Shown: piece after piece, positions 31,780-43,169 of the stretch
Position numbering within the stretch: position 1 is the stretch's first letter
Layout of the letters: each line of letters starts with the position of its first letter
Source of the DNA: Sepiola atlantica
Lineage: Eukaryota; Mollusca; Cephalopoda; Sepiida; Sepiolidae
NCBI GenBank assembly: GCA_963556195.1
Contig: OY744519.1
Span: 112,034,645-112,098,644 of the forward strand
Length of the DNA stretch: 64,000 nt
Reading direction: 5' to 3'
Program-made: the position numbers and the translations under genes
The notes under the pieces: model-generated
Seen by the model: only the letters and a program-made list of their open reading frames with translations
What the model was told of the DNA's origin: nothing
Database searches by the model: none

Positions 31780-31885
31780 TATCTCCTTCCTCCACAGTCA
31801 AAAAGGATTTCCTCTCCTCCGACAGAGGACAGAACAGATACTACACTTTCATCCTACTTCGAAGACCAAGAAAGTGTATTTTAGT
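31780..31885 (-). mobile_element. U2-headed SINE fragment, second type
   Basis: On the minus strand: AAAGTGTAGTATCTGTTCT (U2 nt 29-47) at 31840-31822, preceded by a degraded CTTGGTC..TT head, then GTCGGAGGAGAGGAAATCCT as in the second-type body. The downstream hairpin arm is missing. The remainder is lost into pyrimidine-rich sequence. Confidence 0.6.
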
Positions 31886-32290
31886 TCGAGTTTCAAACCA
31901 AAAATCGATGGAAAAATATCTCTCTAAATGTTAACCGCCTCCTGACTAATGTTGTCCTTAGTGATTCCGAAAAGAATGAATATTATTTGTTTAGAAACTG
32001 CCCATATTCTGTCTGAGGTAGTTCTGAAAAAAGATATATCAACTTTGTAATGTGTCTTGTGTAGTACTGACTTTTAGCTAGACCCACACAAAGACAACCG
32101 GACAACTACACTTTATAGATAAGGTATGAACTCCCAATTCCCATGCACTATGGATAATATAGTAACTTGAGTTCAATGAATCATTTGCAACAGATAGTGT
32201 ACTTCAGTATAAAATAACTCAGAAAGTTTTTATCTGGCGTAAAACAAACCAACCCTAAACTGGTGTTAACTAATAACATGTTTATTAATA
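31886..32290. other. Unassigned sequence
   Basis: No recognised feature. Confidence 0.3.
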
Positions 32291-33126
32291 ACTAGACCAC
32301 CCGTGACCCGTTGGGTCAGTTTGTTATATTAGCTATGGAATTCATGTATGTGCGTGACACTTGTGGCATAAAGAAAATAGGTTTTTTTTACATAACAGAA
32401 GCATTTCTATGAAAGTATATTAAAATGGAAGAAGAATATAGATAGATTTCTATGCGTCGTTCTGTTTATTATAATTGTTTTTTTTTTTGAATTACAGTTA
32501 CTGAATTATAAGTGGTTGGCCATACTTATAGGTAAATATGCACTGAACAGGTACCATAATACTTATTATAGTTAAATTCAAATTTTTATATATCATCTTT
32601 TAAATGAAATTGTTAGTTGAAAGTACAGAAAAATAAAAGGGCGATTTGAGAAAGGAAGGGGGTACAGCAAGCTGTCTCGCGTACGTAACGAAAACAGAGG
32701 GAGTAGGAGTGGTGAAATCTATGAGTGGGAAAGTGGGAGGTGGTTTCGTTCACCGCCGCTATTATGGCTGATATTAATAATGATTGTTGTTGTTTTGTTT
32801 GTTTGTTTTTGTTTTTTAAAAGGGAGGAGGTTTTTTGAAACTGCGACAGACTTTACGAAGTCCTGCCGTTGAATGTTTTTAGCCGTGGAGAAAACAAAAA
32901 AACTATTTGATGAAATTAAATGTAATTGTTTTATATTAAAAGCGATATAAACATTTCCAGAATGAAAAATTTCATGCGTTCGTTAATCAGAATAGAGAAT
33001 AACGGAATTGGAATAACAGATTGAAGACGATGCTATTTACGCATGGGCAACCGGATGTTGAAAACCGGAAAGCTGAAAGCTGATTGCAAACAGACAAGAA
33101 CAATAGAGTTTTAGTATTATATAGAT
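32291..33126. mobile_element. Possible non-autonomous rolling-circle-like element
   Basis: Starts ACTAGACCACCCGTGACCCG with the short palindrome TGACCC-GTT-GGGTCA (32304-32318) and ends TTTTAGTATTATATAGAT (to 33126). Elements that open with an ACTAG..ACCCG motif and end with a TATATAGAT-type terminus are familiar in animal genomes, and I associate them with Helitron-like families, but no Rep/helicase is present and I cannot verify termini. Interior is AT-rich with no protein. Confidence 0.3.
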
Positions 33127-33704
33127 TACTGCAATCGTATGAATCAATTTTGGATTTGGACCAACAACATCATGCTAAGCAAAAGTTAACCATAACTTAC
33201 TTGACTATCCTAGTCACTCTTTACAAAGTGAAAATCGATCACAATTATAATCCATTGAATGTCCTCTGGCACATCTCACATTAATAAATGCTTATCGATT
33301 AAGTTAAATCAAATGGTGTCCATCGCTTGCAATTTTATCGATATATATTTAGAAGTTTCTTTGGTCGTTTTAAAAGAAGTGCGGTTGACATTCATATGAG
33401 AAATATCGCTTCTTTGTAAAGAATTATGATCCATAAACATCTCCAGAAGGTGATATCCCATTCTGGATACATTTATCTTAGGGACATATAGATTTAAGGT
33501 TCAATATACCAAAACCTTATCAGAAAAGTGATGGATCTATAAATCGTCTACGGAAGAAGCCATCTTTTACATTCAAATTCGGAATTGGCAATTCTTTTAT
33601 AATGGAAATTCTATATTTAAGTAAAACTAACCTATCATTTAATCAGGTAATATTGCCATTACCTAAACTAGAAAAAATATGGGACCAGTTTGCTAATGTT
33701 GACG
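33127..33704. other. Unassigned sequence
   Basis: AT-rich, no gene or repeat recognised. Confidence 0.3.
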
Positions 33705-34040
33705 TACTCTACTCGCCCAAAGGAGCAAATAATACCTAGGAAGATGGTATCATGACAACAAAACAGATAGTACACTCTCCTCTCAAAGGAGGAGATAATG
33801 CCTGGGAGGACGGTATCATGACAACAGAACAGATACTACACTACTCTCTCCAAAGAAGGAGGTAATGCCTGAAAGAACGGTCTCATTACCAACTAACAGA
33901 TACTACACTACCCTCCTCCACTGAATTAAGCATTGAAAGATAGTACAATAGTACATTAAAAAAAGTAATAGTATAGTTTTGACTATCGACAGATACCAAA
34001 TCTCCATTAGTGATAGGTCAGAAGTGAGAGTATCGTAATC
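33705..34040 (-). repeat. U2-SINE-derived tandem array, copy C
   Basis: The cleanest array: three units of about 67-69 bp (from 33713), each with an AAAGGAGGAGATAATGCCTG-type start, GGTATCATGACAAC, and an end ACAGATACTACAC. The shared tail follows (GAATTAAGCATTGAAAGATA, AGTAATAGTATAGTTTTGAC, ACAGATACCAAATCTCCATT). Confidence 0.8.
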
Positions 34041-34486
34041 GAGAAAAAAATTAGCTTAAACACATTTTGATTATGATCACAACAGTTTGGCTACGTGTTC
34101 AGGTTTCTATTGTGCTTGGAAACCTTTTTCGGATTTTGAGCCAGATTTTTTGTTTCTCAAATTCCCAAAAGAAATACTGTGTTTAACGGACATCTGAATA
34201 AGATACAAGGACAGAGTTACCAAAATGCTGTGTTAATAGCAGCCAACATCGAGACGACGATTCAACTGTAAATTATGTAAATTAAAATCCCACTGTAACT
34301 ACAGAGAATGGAAGTTTATGAGAGTTGAATGGGTGTTGTGACATATATTATTAGTTTAGCAAGCAAGACAGTATTGAATATTTCTTGGAAGTAGATACTT
34401 TTAAAAGTAAGTGTAGATATATCTGGCAGGTGAAACAAATCAATATGTATGACTAACAGAATGTATCTTCGCATTTAGTAGTATTC
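34041..34486. other. Unassigned sequence
   Basis: No recognised feature. Confidence 0.3.
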
Positions 34487-34498
34487 CCATATAGTTGG

Positions 34499-34808
34499 GA
34501 GGGCCTGTGGACGAGTGGTTATAGCACTTGTCTTTGGGCTGGACGACCCGGGTTCGATCTCACTCACGGCATGCGAATTTTCGGGTCTGAAAACTCCCTC
34601 TGTCCACCCAGCAGTAAATGGGTACCTGACTAAAACTCAGGGAAGGTTCAAGGCAGCGGAAGGAGAGGGATGGGCTCCGCCTTCCATATGCCGTGCCCTA
34701 GACACGGTGATTCTTAACAAATCACTGCCGCTACGGCCATGGGCAGTGTGCGATGTCAGCAACAACACTCGTGCGCGTCCAGGCTATGCGACCGTTACCT
34801 TTTTTTTA
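34499..34808 (+). mobile_element. tRNA-headed SINE with perfect TSD
   Basis: 310-bp SINE flanked by the perfect 12-bp target duplication CCATATAGTTGG (34487-34498 and 34809-34820). Head: A box TGGACGAGTGGTT (34508-34520) and B box GGTTCGATCTC (34551-34561). The body is GC-richer than its surroundings, and ends in T8 (34800-34807), which could serve as a Pol III stop. Family different from the SINE at 16033. Confidence 0.92.
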
Positions 34809-34820
34809 CCATATAGTTGG

Positions 34821-35362
34821 TTATCTTGATCATGTGAGATTGAAGAGATTTAGAGTTGAATTAATTGCAGCATAAAACAATGGAGAAACATCTACTATAA
34901 GATCCTGTTAGATAGGAGCGCTTATACTTCTTGCGCATCCATCTGCAGGTAGTCCAGAATGTATTAGTGGGTAAGTAAAGTGATGTCTATTAGAATAAGT
35001 TTATAAAAATATATTCTCACTTAATATAGTCAAGACGACTATATTAACTTAGAATATATTTTATTTAGTTTATTGTACTTAACATCCCTTTACTTAACTA
35101 CGAATGGATCTACTTCATGAATATACCAGCAATCCCAAGAAATGTATCCAGAGAATGTTTACTCCTGGCAGAAGAAAGGTGAACAACAATATGTAACAAC
35201 AGGCGCCCCATTAAGCTGTACTAATTATACCATTTCAAATGTTAAGTATTCTGTTATAAAAACATGAAAGTATCTGAAGATTCTTTCTTTTATTCTTGTA
35301 ATGGCAAAACATGTCCAAAGTGTTTTTATGGTTGATAAACCAGATTATAATAGAAAATTACT
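34821..35362. other. Unassigned sequence
   Basis: AT-rich; no feature recognised. Confidence 0.3.
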
Positions 35363-35600
35363 TGCATCTTTTCTTGGCCTTTTGGCTTGGAGTAAATTGT
35401 CGTATCAATTCTGATACGACACTTCATTTTTTCTGTCTTCAGTGAATGAAGGAGAAATCCTTCTAGACTGAGGCTATTTTTATTTTTGTTCCAATCCCGA
35501 GTGCTCCTTTTTGGGGAGTAAGATATTTATCACATTAAAAGTCGACCATATGTCTAACTCTGTCGTCGTGGGGTGGGGGGGGGGAGTAAATAGGGACTTC
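35363..35600 (+). mobile_element. U2-headed SINE, second type
   Basis: Head CTTGGCCTTTTGGCTTGGAG (35374) copies U2 nt 9-28 with changes, followed by a perfect hairpin GTCGTATC-AATTCT-GATACGAC (35399-35420). Body: AGGAGAAATCCTTCTAGACT, T-rich stretch, CCTTTTTGGGGAG, then ACATTAAAAGTCGACC and a G-run (35574-35585) before AGTAAATAGGG, which also ends the copy at 4516. Confidence 0.7.
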
Positions 35601-36984
35601 TGTTTGCTTTTAGGCCAGTAAAAAGCAACTTAAACACTCCTTTCCAACATTTTGCAAATGTACGAATAAAAACCTTTAAAATAAAATACTTGATTAACAC
35701 TTAGAACCGGTCATTAAAAATGCACTAATTGTAACCCGTTGTATCTGATGAGTTTGAAAGAGACATTAAAGAAAATAATTACTTTTGCAGAAATCTTTAA
35801 AAAATGCTGACTATTCTAACGAACCTTCATGATAATTCTCCCCTTGGATTAATTAGTAAAGCCATTTCAGAAATATGTCAGACAGGATAAGGCATTCTTT
35901 GTTTTCACTTTCTATAATAACCTCTCAGATACAACAAGTTACAAGAAAAAAACAATTGAAAGACACTAATGACAGAAACAAATGCAATCAACACAAAATA
36001 TACCAAATTCTTCTGAAACTACATGAGATACAAAATAATGGTAATGATTCAAACCGTGAGATGGAAGGTCAAGACTATAAAAAATAGTAAACTAGTAAAT
36101 GGAGGAAAGAAACAAAGAAGAGGTGGACTAGTTAAGAACTATGGAATGTACAACTAGGGAGACACCTACCTCCAAATGAGAACTCAGTTGGACAAATCCC
36201 TTGAAAGAGAAAAGGAAAATTTAATATAGACAATTAAAAATAGTCTGCTTTAATCCAAAAATCTAGCATATGAAATTTATTTTTTCTTTGTAGTAGCAGC
36301 AGTATAAGAGAAGCAGAGTAACAGGATAGCATAAATAAATAAATAAATGACGTAAACAAAGTAAAGGTAAAAGAGAGAAGGAGAGTAAGAGGATGACGTG
36401 AATAAATGAAAGACATAAATAAAGAAGAAAAAGAAAACTTGAAAATTACAGAATATTATCAAGATGGTAATGTAGTGTCTAGGGCTGGGAGCACATGGCG
36501 GTCCTCATTTATTACTGGACAACGTCAGGTGGGTTTTCTAGTACTATATCTATTTTGCAATCGTAGTGATCATAAAATTAATCATTTTTTTAATATCAAA
36601 AGTGCAGACGCCACAACCTTTTTTTAACACTGATATTAAAGATATACCATAGAAATAAATAGAAAGATATCGCCAAAATACATTTAAACAGTAATATTTT
36701 AGTCTTCCTGTATCAGTGATATTGCTTATTTCATTTTTAACATTTTCTGTATACGACATAAGTTTGATGAAAATATTTAATAATCTAAAAGCGTTTATTA
36801 AGATTAATGTGAGAAAAGGTTTTTATTACACTTAGTAGGATTAATACGGTTTGCAAACATTAAATTATAAAACTTATTTACATTTGAACTCCGGGAAGTC
36901 AATTACGAAACGAACAAGGTTGGTTCTCTGTGAAAAGAACAGCATCAGTCTGATCGTTTTCACTCTTTTCATGTAGTCGACATA
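35601..36984. other. Unassigned AT-rich sequence
   Basis: Several short frames (35875-36087, 36406-36627, 36550-36759) without recognisable domains; an AAATAAATAAATA run near 36330-36350. Nothing supported. Confidence 0.4.
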
Positions 36985-37530
36985 TTATTTAATTGATAGC
37001 GTTTGCCACTTTATGTAGATGGAATAACAACATGTGTGTTGTCTTGAGTCATCCATCAATTGATGGTCAAACATTCATGAAGTTTGTATGTCATGATGCT
37101 TGCTCACTCATTGCGGGCAGAAGGTCAAATCCCAAGAGGCCAGTGTCCTTTGTCAAAAGAGTCTTGATTGCAGTATGAGGTCTTCCAGCCCGTCGCTTCA
37201 TGTCTGGGAACCAGAGGAGCACTTTTTCAAGCAGTGCCAAAAGTCAGCATTTAACAATTGCAGATATATGAGGGAGGCAACCATACAATATTTTTTGTTA
37301 GATGGTCTCACCACGATATGTTGCAAACAACGCATAGCATTTTGGTGTACAATCAAGTTATTTAGATCGAACAACATTTAGTTTTCAAGAGTTGGTCTAT
37401 AGATTAGGATGGATTCGACTCATGCCTGGAAAACTTTCAGTTTTGTCTCATTCTTGATAGTAGCTTTCCAGATTTTGTCCAAAGAAAGCTGCCACAAAAT
37501 GTAATGCCAAGCTAAACCAACTCGCAGGAA
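36985..37530 (-). pseudogene. LINE C-terminal fragment
   Basis: Minus strand, from about 37500: 'KIWKATIKNETKLKVFQA' then, after frame changes, 'MRCLQ' and 'DMKRRAGRPHTAIKTLLTKD' with 'TGLLGFDLLPAM' (about 37190-37105). The order K.WKS...KLK.F.A.VES.LLY, MLR, then RR.GRP..T....L.KDTGL is that of an RTE-like LINE C terminus. Multiple frameshifts. Different family from the 8358 group. Confidence 0.62.
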
Positions 37531-38759
37531 TAGTCATTTTTGGAGGGTTCTCGTATTTTATTTCTATGATAGTCAATCTTCACCGATTTTTTTCAAATAT
37601 CAAACTATCAAATAATCTAGTTGACCAGGAAAGGTTAGACATTTTCCTATTTTGAAGGTTTACATAAATTTCATGAGCAAATTGTCAAATAATACGTTTT
37701 GATAAGGTTTTATTCAGCTAACAAAAAATGCATAGCAAATGATACACTATTAAAATTTACTGAGTAAAAAGTAAAATTTACAAAGAGACAAAGATCAATA
37801 GACTTTTGCATGACATTCTTGTAAGAAAAGAAAGATGTGTGTTAATCTCCTGTATCCGTAGATGTTACAATAACGGTTCAAACATCGGAAGGGACTTCTT
37901 CTCAAACAATGCTCTAATTACATTGACAAATTTCCAACACTAACACTTTCTCTCTGTTCCAAATTTTTACTCACCATCTGCTTTTGCTCCGCCTTTGTAA
38001 AAAGTAAGTTGCCTCGATACATGCAAATTAGTTGCTCACACATGCATTAGTTCCAACTATACAAATCCGCCATTATGAAGTGCTACATCTAATACGCTTT
38101 GAAGTTGGTAAGTGTTCGTTTTCGTCTCTGTTGCTACAATTCTCTCTCTCTCTGAGGAATATAGAACAGAAATCTGCTCAATAAAAACTAAAAATTGATT
38201 AAATGATTTTGTCATTCAAGGGGAAATATCCTGTGAATGAGCAAACTTTTGGTGAATCATCTCATAACACTTAGGCAATGTTGGACCTGGTGACGAACAC
38301 TTTTTCAGGTGAGATGTTAAGCACCGAATCTCTAGAGTTCCCAGGAGGAGACACAGAATTGAGTTCATCTCCAAGAAATTAGGCTACATTCCTCTGAATA
38401 TCTAGTATGAGTCAGATTCATTAGAAGAGAGTAGATGCTTTTTTTCAGGAACAATCACATGCCCCCCTTAGATGTCTCCAAAAGAGCCGCATCCTGGAGA
38501 GAGACAGTAGACCATCCCCCATCAGAATGTAAGCATACTGTGGATTTATTCCTATAAGCTTTATCAAAGGATCTTGCATTTTGAGGCAGACAGTTGTAGT
38601 ATGGTTTATCGTCCCTAGTAAGAAGCATGCAATAAAAAGTCCAGTTCGTACACACATCAAGCTTACAAGGACATAACTTATTTTAAGCTTTGATTAGCTT
38701 AAAATAAGTTATTCCTTATTCATCTTTTCATTATAATTTATTCAAATAGATATCAACAT
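37531..38759. other. Unassigned sequence with inverted repeat
   Basis: Holds overlapping minus frames at 38445-38660 that I cannot assign and a perfect 17-bp inverted repeat at 38673-38712. Otherwise AT-rich. Confidence 0.35.
38673..38712. repeat. Perfect 17-bp inverted repeat
   Basis: ATAACTTATTTTAAGCT (38673-38689), 6-base spacer, and its exact reverse complement (38696-38712). Confidence 0.97.
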
Positions 38760-40850
38760 GAAACACTGCGTAAGACCACAAAGGTTCGGCATCGAGCCGG
38801 ATCAAGCTAGAGCTGCCGAGCAATGACAATATTTAAAACTTTGAAAAACACTTCCATCCTCATTGATAAATAGAAAAGCCAAGGCTGCTGAATAACTATC
38901 TGATCCCTGTGAACTTAATGCATACAATCTACATCAAGCCTAAATACTAGGTTTTCATCTGAAACTTACTCGAGCACATGGTAGTCACTCGAACACTATC
39001 CAACTGAATGAAAAACATTAGGAAAAGGCTATGATTATATATAAATTAATACAGAGGAAGCTCAGGGCGAACATATTCTGGACATTTTTATAAATCGCCT
39101 TTGAAATATTCAAGTGATGCAAAGACTATTTGAAAATACGATTATAATGTTACAGATTGCCTGCAAGACAGCTCACAATATACAGTCGTAAACTGCCCGA
39201 TTTCTTTTTCCTAACGTTGCTGCATCTCAGAAGACTCACAATTCCCCTAATTGTTAATTTTCTCTTCATCAACTTCTCATAACAAGTTTCCTGCGCCACC
39301 AATAACGATCTCCACAAAAATTGCTTCCTTTGTGGACCTTTTTCAATCCCGATATTACTCTTCAGGTAAAACGCGAAGTATCAGAAATGTGAGAAACTTG
39401 GACATTTTTCTCACATCTGCCAATCTTTACACCCTCCAACAAAGGGTTGAATTAGTACTTCTACTTTTCCAGACTACCTTTCCAAAACCAACAATGTAAA
39501 CAGCCTTATTGACACGGGTTGTTCTTCCAGCTACATAGATTAAAATGTGGTGAAAGCTAATAAGTGGCAGATCTTTCCTAGCTTCAATAAAATATCTATG
39601 GCAAACATTTCTTTGTGTCTTGAAGTAAGTGGGTATTGTCCAATCAGACTAATTTTAAAACAGTAATTGGATCAAATGGATTTGAGGCACCCCATAATGA
39701 GGTCACATGTTTTCTTAACACTATTTTAATTTTGACTCCCAGTTTTATCGCTTATGATAAATTAAAGATTTTTATAGCGAAACATCCAATATTAAATAAA
39801 ATGTATTTTTAATACAATCCAATATTTTTTTAATTCCATTTTTCAATTTGTGTGATACCATCACTGTACAACATATTTTAGTTAAATGTTTTTCGAATAT
39901 TTATTTGTTGTTTCGTTTGTTTATACATTTTGCTTAAATAAAACTATGTCTTTTTTAAACAGTTTTTTTAAACAATTTTATTTACAAAACGTTTGTTTTG
40001 TAAATAAAATTGTGTTGTATTTAATTAAAAATGTTCTTATAACAAAACGTCTTTGTAAATAAAACTATTTTTTTTTTTAGGTCATTAGTAAAACATGTTG
40101 GAAGTAAACCCTTTTTTTATCATGCCGTATTGTTTTGTTCATAATTGAACCGGAAATAAAAACATATCGGTGTTAGGGCAAAATGTGTCCCTTTTGATTG
40201 TTGCCGATTCCCGGATGCCTCAACTCAATTAGATCAAAATAATTCGTACATTCGCACAAAACTATCAGTAATGAAGAATCTTTGTTGCAGTGTAATAACG
40301 CGGGTGGAGGAGACTTCATGTTTCAGAATTTCAGTATCATAATCCCCTTTGGATGACCTGAACCTCCTTAAAAATGTGCAAACTAAGAATAATCAAAGTT
40401 CAGTACTGATAAGTCCTTAATAACTTAATACTAGACTGCAAATCTATCGTGATAAAATCAAGATGGTAGTCACACGATGACAAACAATTTATTAAAAGCA
40501 AAGTAATAAGAATGCTTGCAGAGTTATTGAATCCTATAATTTCTACTGAAAACCATCAAGAGAGTTTAGTAATAGACTACTAGTAGATGATTAATAGATT
40601 CACCCAGTTAAATGCATACTCACTAACATGCATCAATGAAATGGTGAATGAAATTGCCAAATATCGAATTTATAATACTTTTGATCTTTGGAGTGCATAC
40701 CACCAAGTAGAAATCAAAGTGAATGGCCGTTTATATCAGTTTTGATGGATTCCTTTTAGTGTGACTAATAATGTGGCGATCTTTCAACAAATTATTGACA
40801 ATATAATAAGTTACAAAAAATTGCTTATATTGTGGACGCAACGGTAAAAA
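38760..40850 (+). pseudogene. Decayed gypsy gag-protease-RT remnant
   Basis: Plus-strand pieces in gypsy order: gag end with a knuckle 'KCEKLGHFSHIC' (about 39385-39420; the first Cys pair is degraded), retropepsin 'NSLIDTGCSSSYID' (about 39497-39540; DTG intact) followed by 'ANKWQIFPSFNKISMANISL', and RT 'NEMVNEIAKYRIYNTFDL' with 'WSAYHQVEIKVN' (40640-40720) and 'FQQIIDNIIS' (40788). RT after this point is lost. About 700 bp of AT-rich DNA with a 19-bp palindrome separates protease from RT, probably a later insertion. Frame is broken throughout. Confidence 0.68.
39972..40013. repeat. Perfect 19-bp inverted repeat
   Basis: ACAATTTTATTTACAAAAC (39972-39990), spacer GTTT, exact reverse complement (39995-40013). 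A partial third copy (AACAAAACGTCTTTGTAAAT) follows at about 40042. Confidence 0.97.
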
Positions 40851-41053
40851 TGAGTCACTTATAAACAAAGTAAAATTAATAAAGACTAATCTATATTATG
40901 AGTTCATCCAGCAATTGGATGCGAGACAAGATACTCGGTCATGAGGATTTGTCCCTGCAAGAGTCAACCCAACACAGAAATCCCTACCAGGACAAACAGA
41001 CCAACAGGAGTTTAGTTTTAAGGAGAAATTATCATCTGGTGAACAAGTCATCT
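40851..41053. other. Unassigned sequence
   Basis: Between the gypsy remnant and the candidate LTR; includes Pro/Gln-like codons but no secure frame. Confidence 0.25.
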
Positions 41054-41440
41054 TGTTAAATAGTGGTGGTTACATATAGTAGGAGAGCTCCCTGGAAGAG
41101 AGAGTGGGAGCCAAAACGGAAATCGGAAGTGACGTCACGACGGAAGGGGCTTAGTTGACTTCTTTCTGTTCCTGACCACCAATGGAGAAGCAGGTGCAAA
41201 GCGGTGGTCCACTGCTAGGCAGGGGCTGGCGCACAGTGGTGAAAATGGCCTGAATATCTTTACCCAGTAATTATTTATTCTCTCTTTCTCCCTCCCTCTC
41301 TCTTTCTCTCTATATGTATATCTATCTATCTTGCGTGCAAGCAATCATACCATTCATCTGTCTATTATGTTAAATAAACCTTCTGAAACTAAACCCCGGA
41401 TTTCCTGTGTAATCGATCACGGCCGAAGACAAGATACACC
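41054..41440 (+). repeat. Candidate LTR
   Basis: TGTTAAATAGTGG... start (41054), TGACGTCA (41132), CT-rich run and TATATGTATA (41270-41325), AATAAA (41372), ending ...ACACCAGCCA. It is followed by CTGGAGACGAAACC, which resembles a tRNA primer site and the CTGGCGACGAG of the gypsy at 25324. No gag follows and no second LTR was found, so ends are provisional. Confidence 0.4.
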
Positions 41441-42720
41441 AGCCACTGGAGACGAAACCTTGGTGCACACCCGTGAAGGTAAGCGAATATCTCCGATTTA
41501 GAGTATCTAACAATCTCAGAAATAAACATTTATATGTCAACTTCAGACGCAGGGTGTTTTTATTATATAGGAAAATGCATAAACACTTTGTCAGTTGTTT
41601 TTATTTCAAAGCTAGATATGCAATATAAATCTAATACAAGCTCAGGTGAGTTAATATCAGAAGCGGCTGTCGCATCCAAGCCATCACAATGTTCTCAAAG
41701 AACCCACAGGACATCGGGTCAGCAGAAGGATTTTGTTCTTTTCAAATAAACAGTAGTGAAAATGTGGTATAGATTATCGCCCCTGATAAGAACTATGTAT
41801 ATAAAATAATCCAGTTTGAATACACACCACTATTAGTCTAATAAAGCTTAAGTTATTCATTGATTCGTTTTTTTTCATTACAAGGGCATTGTGTTTACAT
41901 TTTTGTGGATATCAAAAGACCTGCATGAAAATTCATTGAAAATGGTCAAATCATATCTAATCAATCAGAAGACCAACAAAACAGCAGTTTTCTATTCATG
42001 TAGCAACTATACATACACTACATTTTCAGCCATTAGTCAAAGGATTATACAGTTAAATTACCAAAAAAACATGAAAAATACCCAACTAGACTTGTAACAA
42101 CACATTCAGATTATTTAACAATATTTAGATATGCATCGCCCGAAAAGGCCAGTATGTAAAAGTATTGGCCTGAACACACTGTATACTGATTATGAAAACA
42201 TAAACACACATGTTCACCATTCATTCTTTTCTCAGTCTTACTAGTATTGCACCGGGTTCTGTTTCAAATTTACCCTTTTTACAAGATAGAATATTTCTGT
42301 GTCTTTACTAATAATAATTGTTCAGCGTTTGGTAGTCAGTGACGTAGTCATTAATTTTATGAAAATATATCCTGATTTTCTGAAGCTTATGGATCTTTAT
42401 TGAAGGAAGTATCTCTATTAATTCGAACCTACGACTGGTGACTCAAACCAGTGTCTTATTTTCTTAGATTAATTCCTGAAATTGACAGAAAAAAAAAATT
42501 GAAACAAACATGTATAATAAAAATTGAAGACACAAAGTAAATCTGATTATGATTATAGCTTCTAAAGTTTTTTTGATTATATATGTAAAGTTAAAATGTG
42601 TTTCACTAATGAAAAAGTAGCAAGAAGTATGCAAATGTACACATTACTAATTATAGAGAAAATTGTGTCACTTTACACAAATGGAAATGTTTCAAGATAT
42701 TAATGAAAGCTAAAAACATA
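41441..42720. other. Unassigned AT-rich sequence
   Basis: Short plus frames (41534-41749, 41891-42097) without known domains. Confidence 0.35.
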
Positions 42721-42881
42721 GTCGGTTTTTAATGTGGGGAAAATCTAGCTCCGCCAAAACGAAAACTCAGGATTGAGAAAAAAACAAAAGTTTCCTTAGT
42801 CTAGAAGGATTTCTCCTTAACTGACCAAGGATAGAAAAAATGAAGTGTAGTATCAGAACAGATACTACACTTTGCTCCTAA
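42721..42881 (-). mobile_element. U2-headed SINE, second type
   Basis: Minus strand: AGCAAAGTGTAGTATCTGTT (U2 nt 27-45, near-exact) then GATACTACACTTCATT, forming a perfect 12-bp hairpin (42843-42854 with 42861-42872). Body as in 35363: GAGAAATCCTTCTAGACTAA, T-rich stretch, GGCGGAGCTAGATTTTCCCC, ACATTAAAAACCGAC. The first 25 or so bases of U2 are missing. Confidence 0.75.
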
Positions 42882-43169
42882 AAACATAATCATTAATGGC
42901 AAATTTACTTCTCATCTGACATCTGTATTAAACATGTCTGTTAGTTTTTCTTTCTGCAAAATTATCATTAAAAGAGTTATTTTCATGCAGCATAAAACAA
43001 TACAAACACTTATGAAAATCTAACATTTTTTTAGTCATAACTTATGATGTTGTATACTTCTCCGACTCTCCTGAACACCAGCCCAGTTTAATAATACCTA
43101 AACCAGCTGTGACAATGGCATGTATGTATACTCTTGATGTCCTATACTAATCTTTTGCATTTGTCCTTT
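42882..43169. other. Unassigned sequence
   Basis: AT-rich, no feature recognised. Confidence 0.3.

Noticed and set aside
31524..31934. Two overlapping plus frames of over 100 codons
   Set aside because: They run through a TA microsatellite and a pyrimidine-rich SINE fragment; no domain.
34515..34829. 104-codon plus frame
   Set aside because: Lies wholly within the tRNA-SINE; its openness reflects the GC-rich SINE body.
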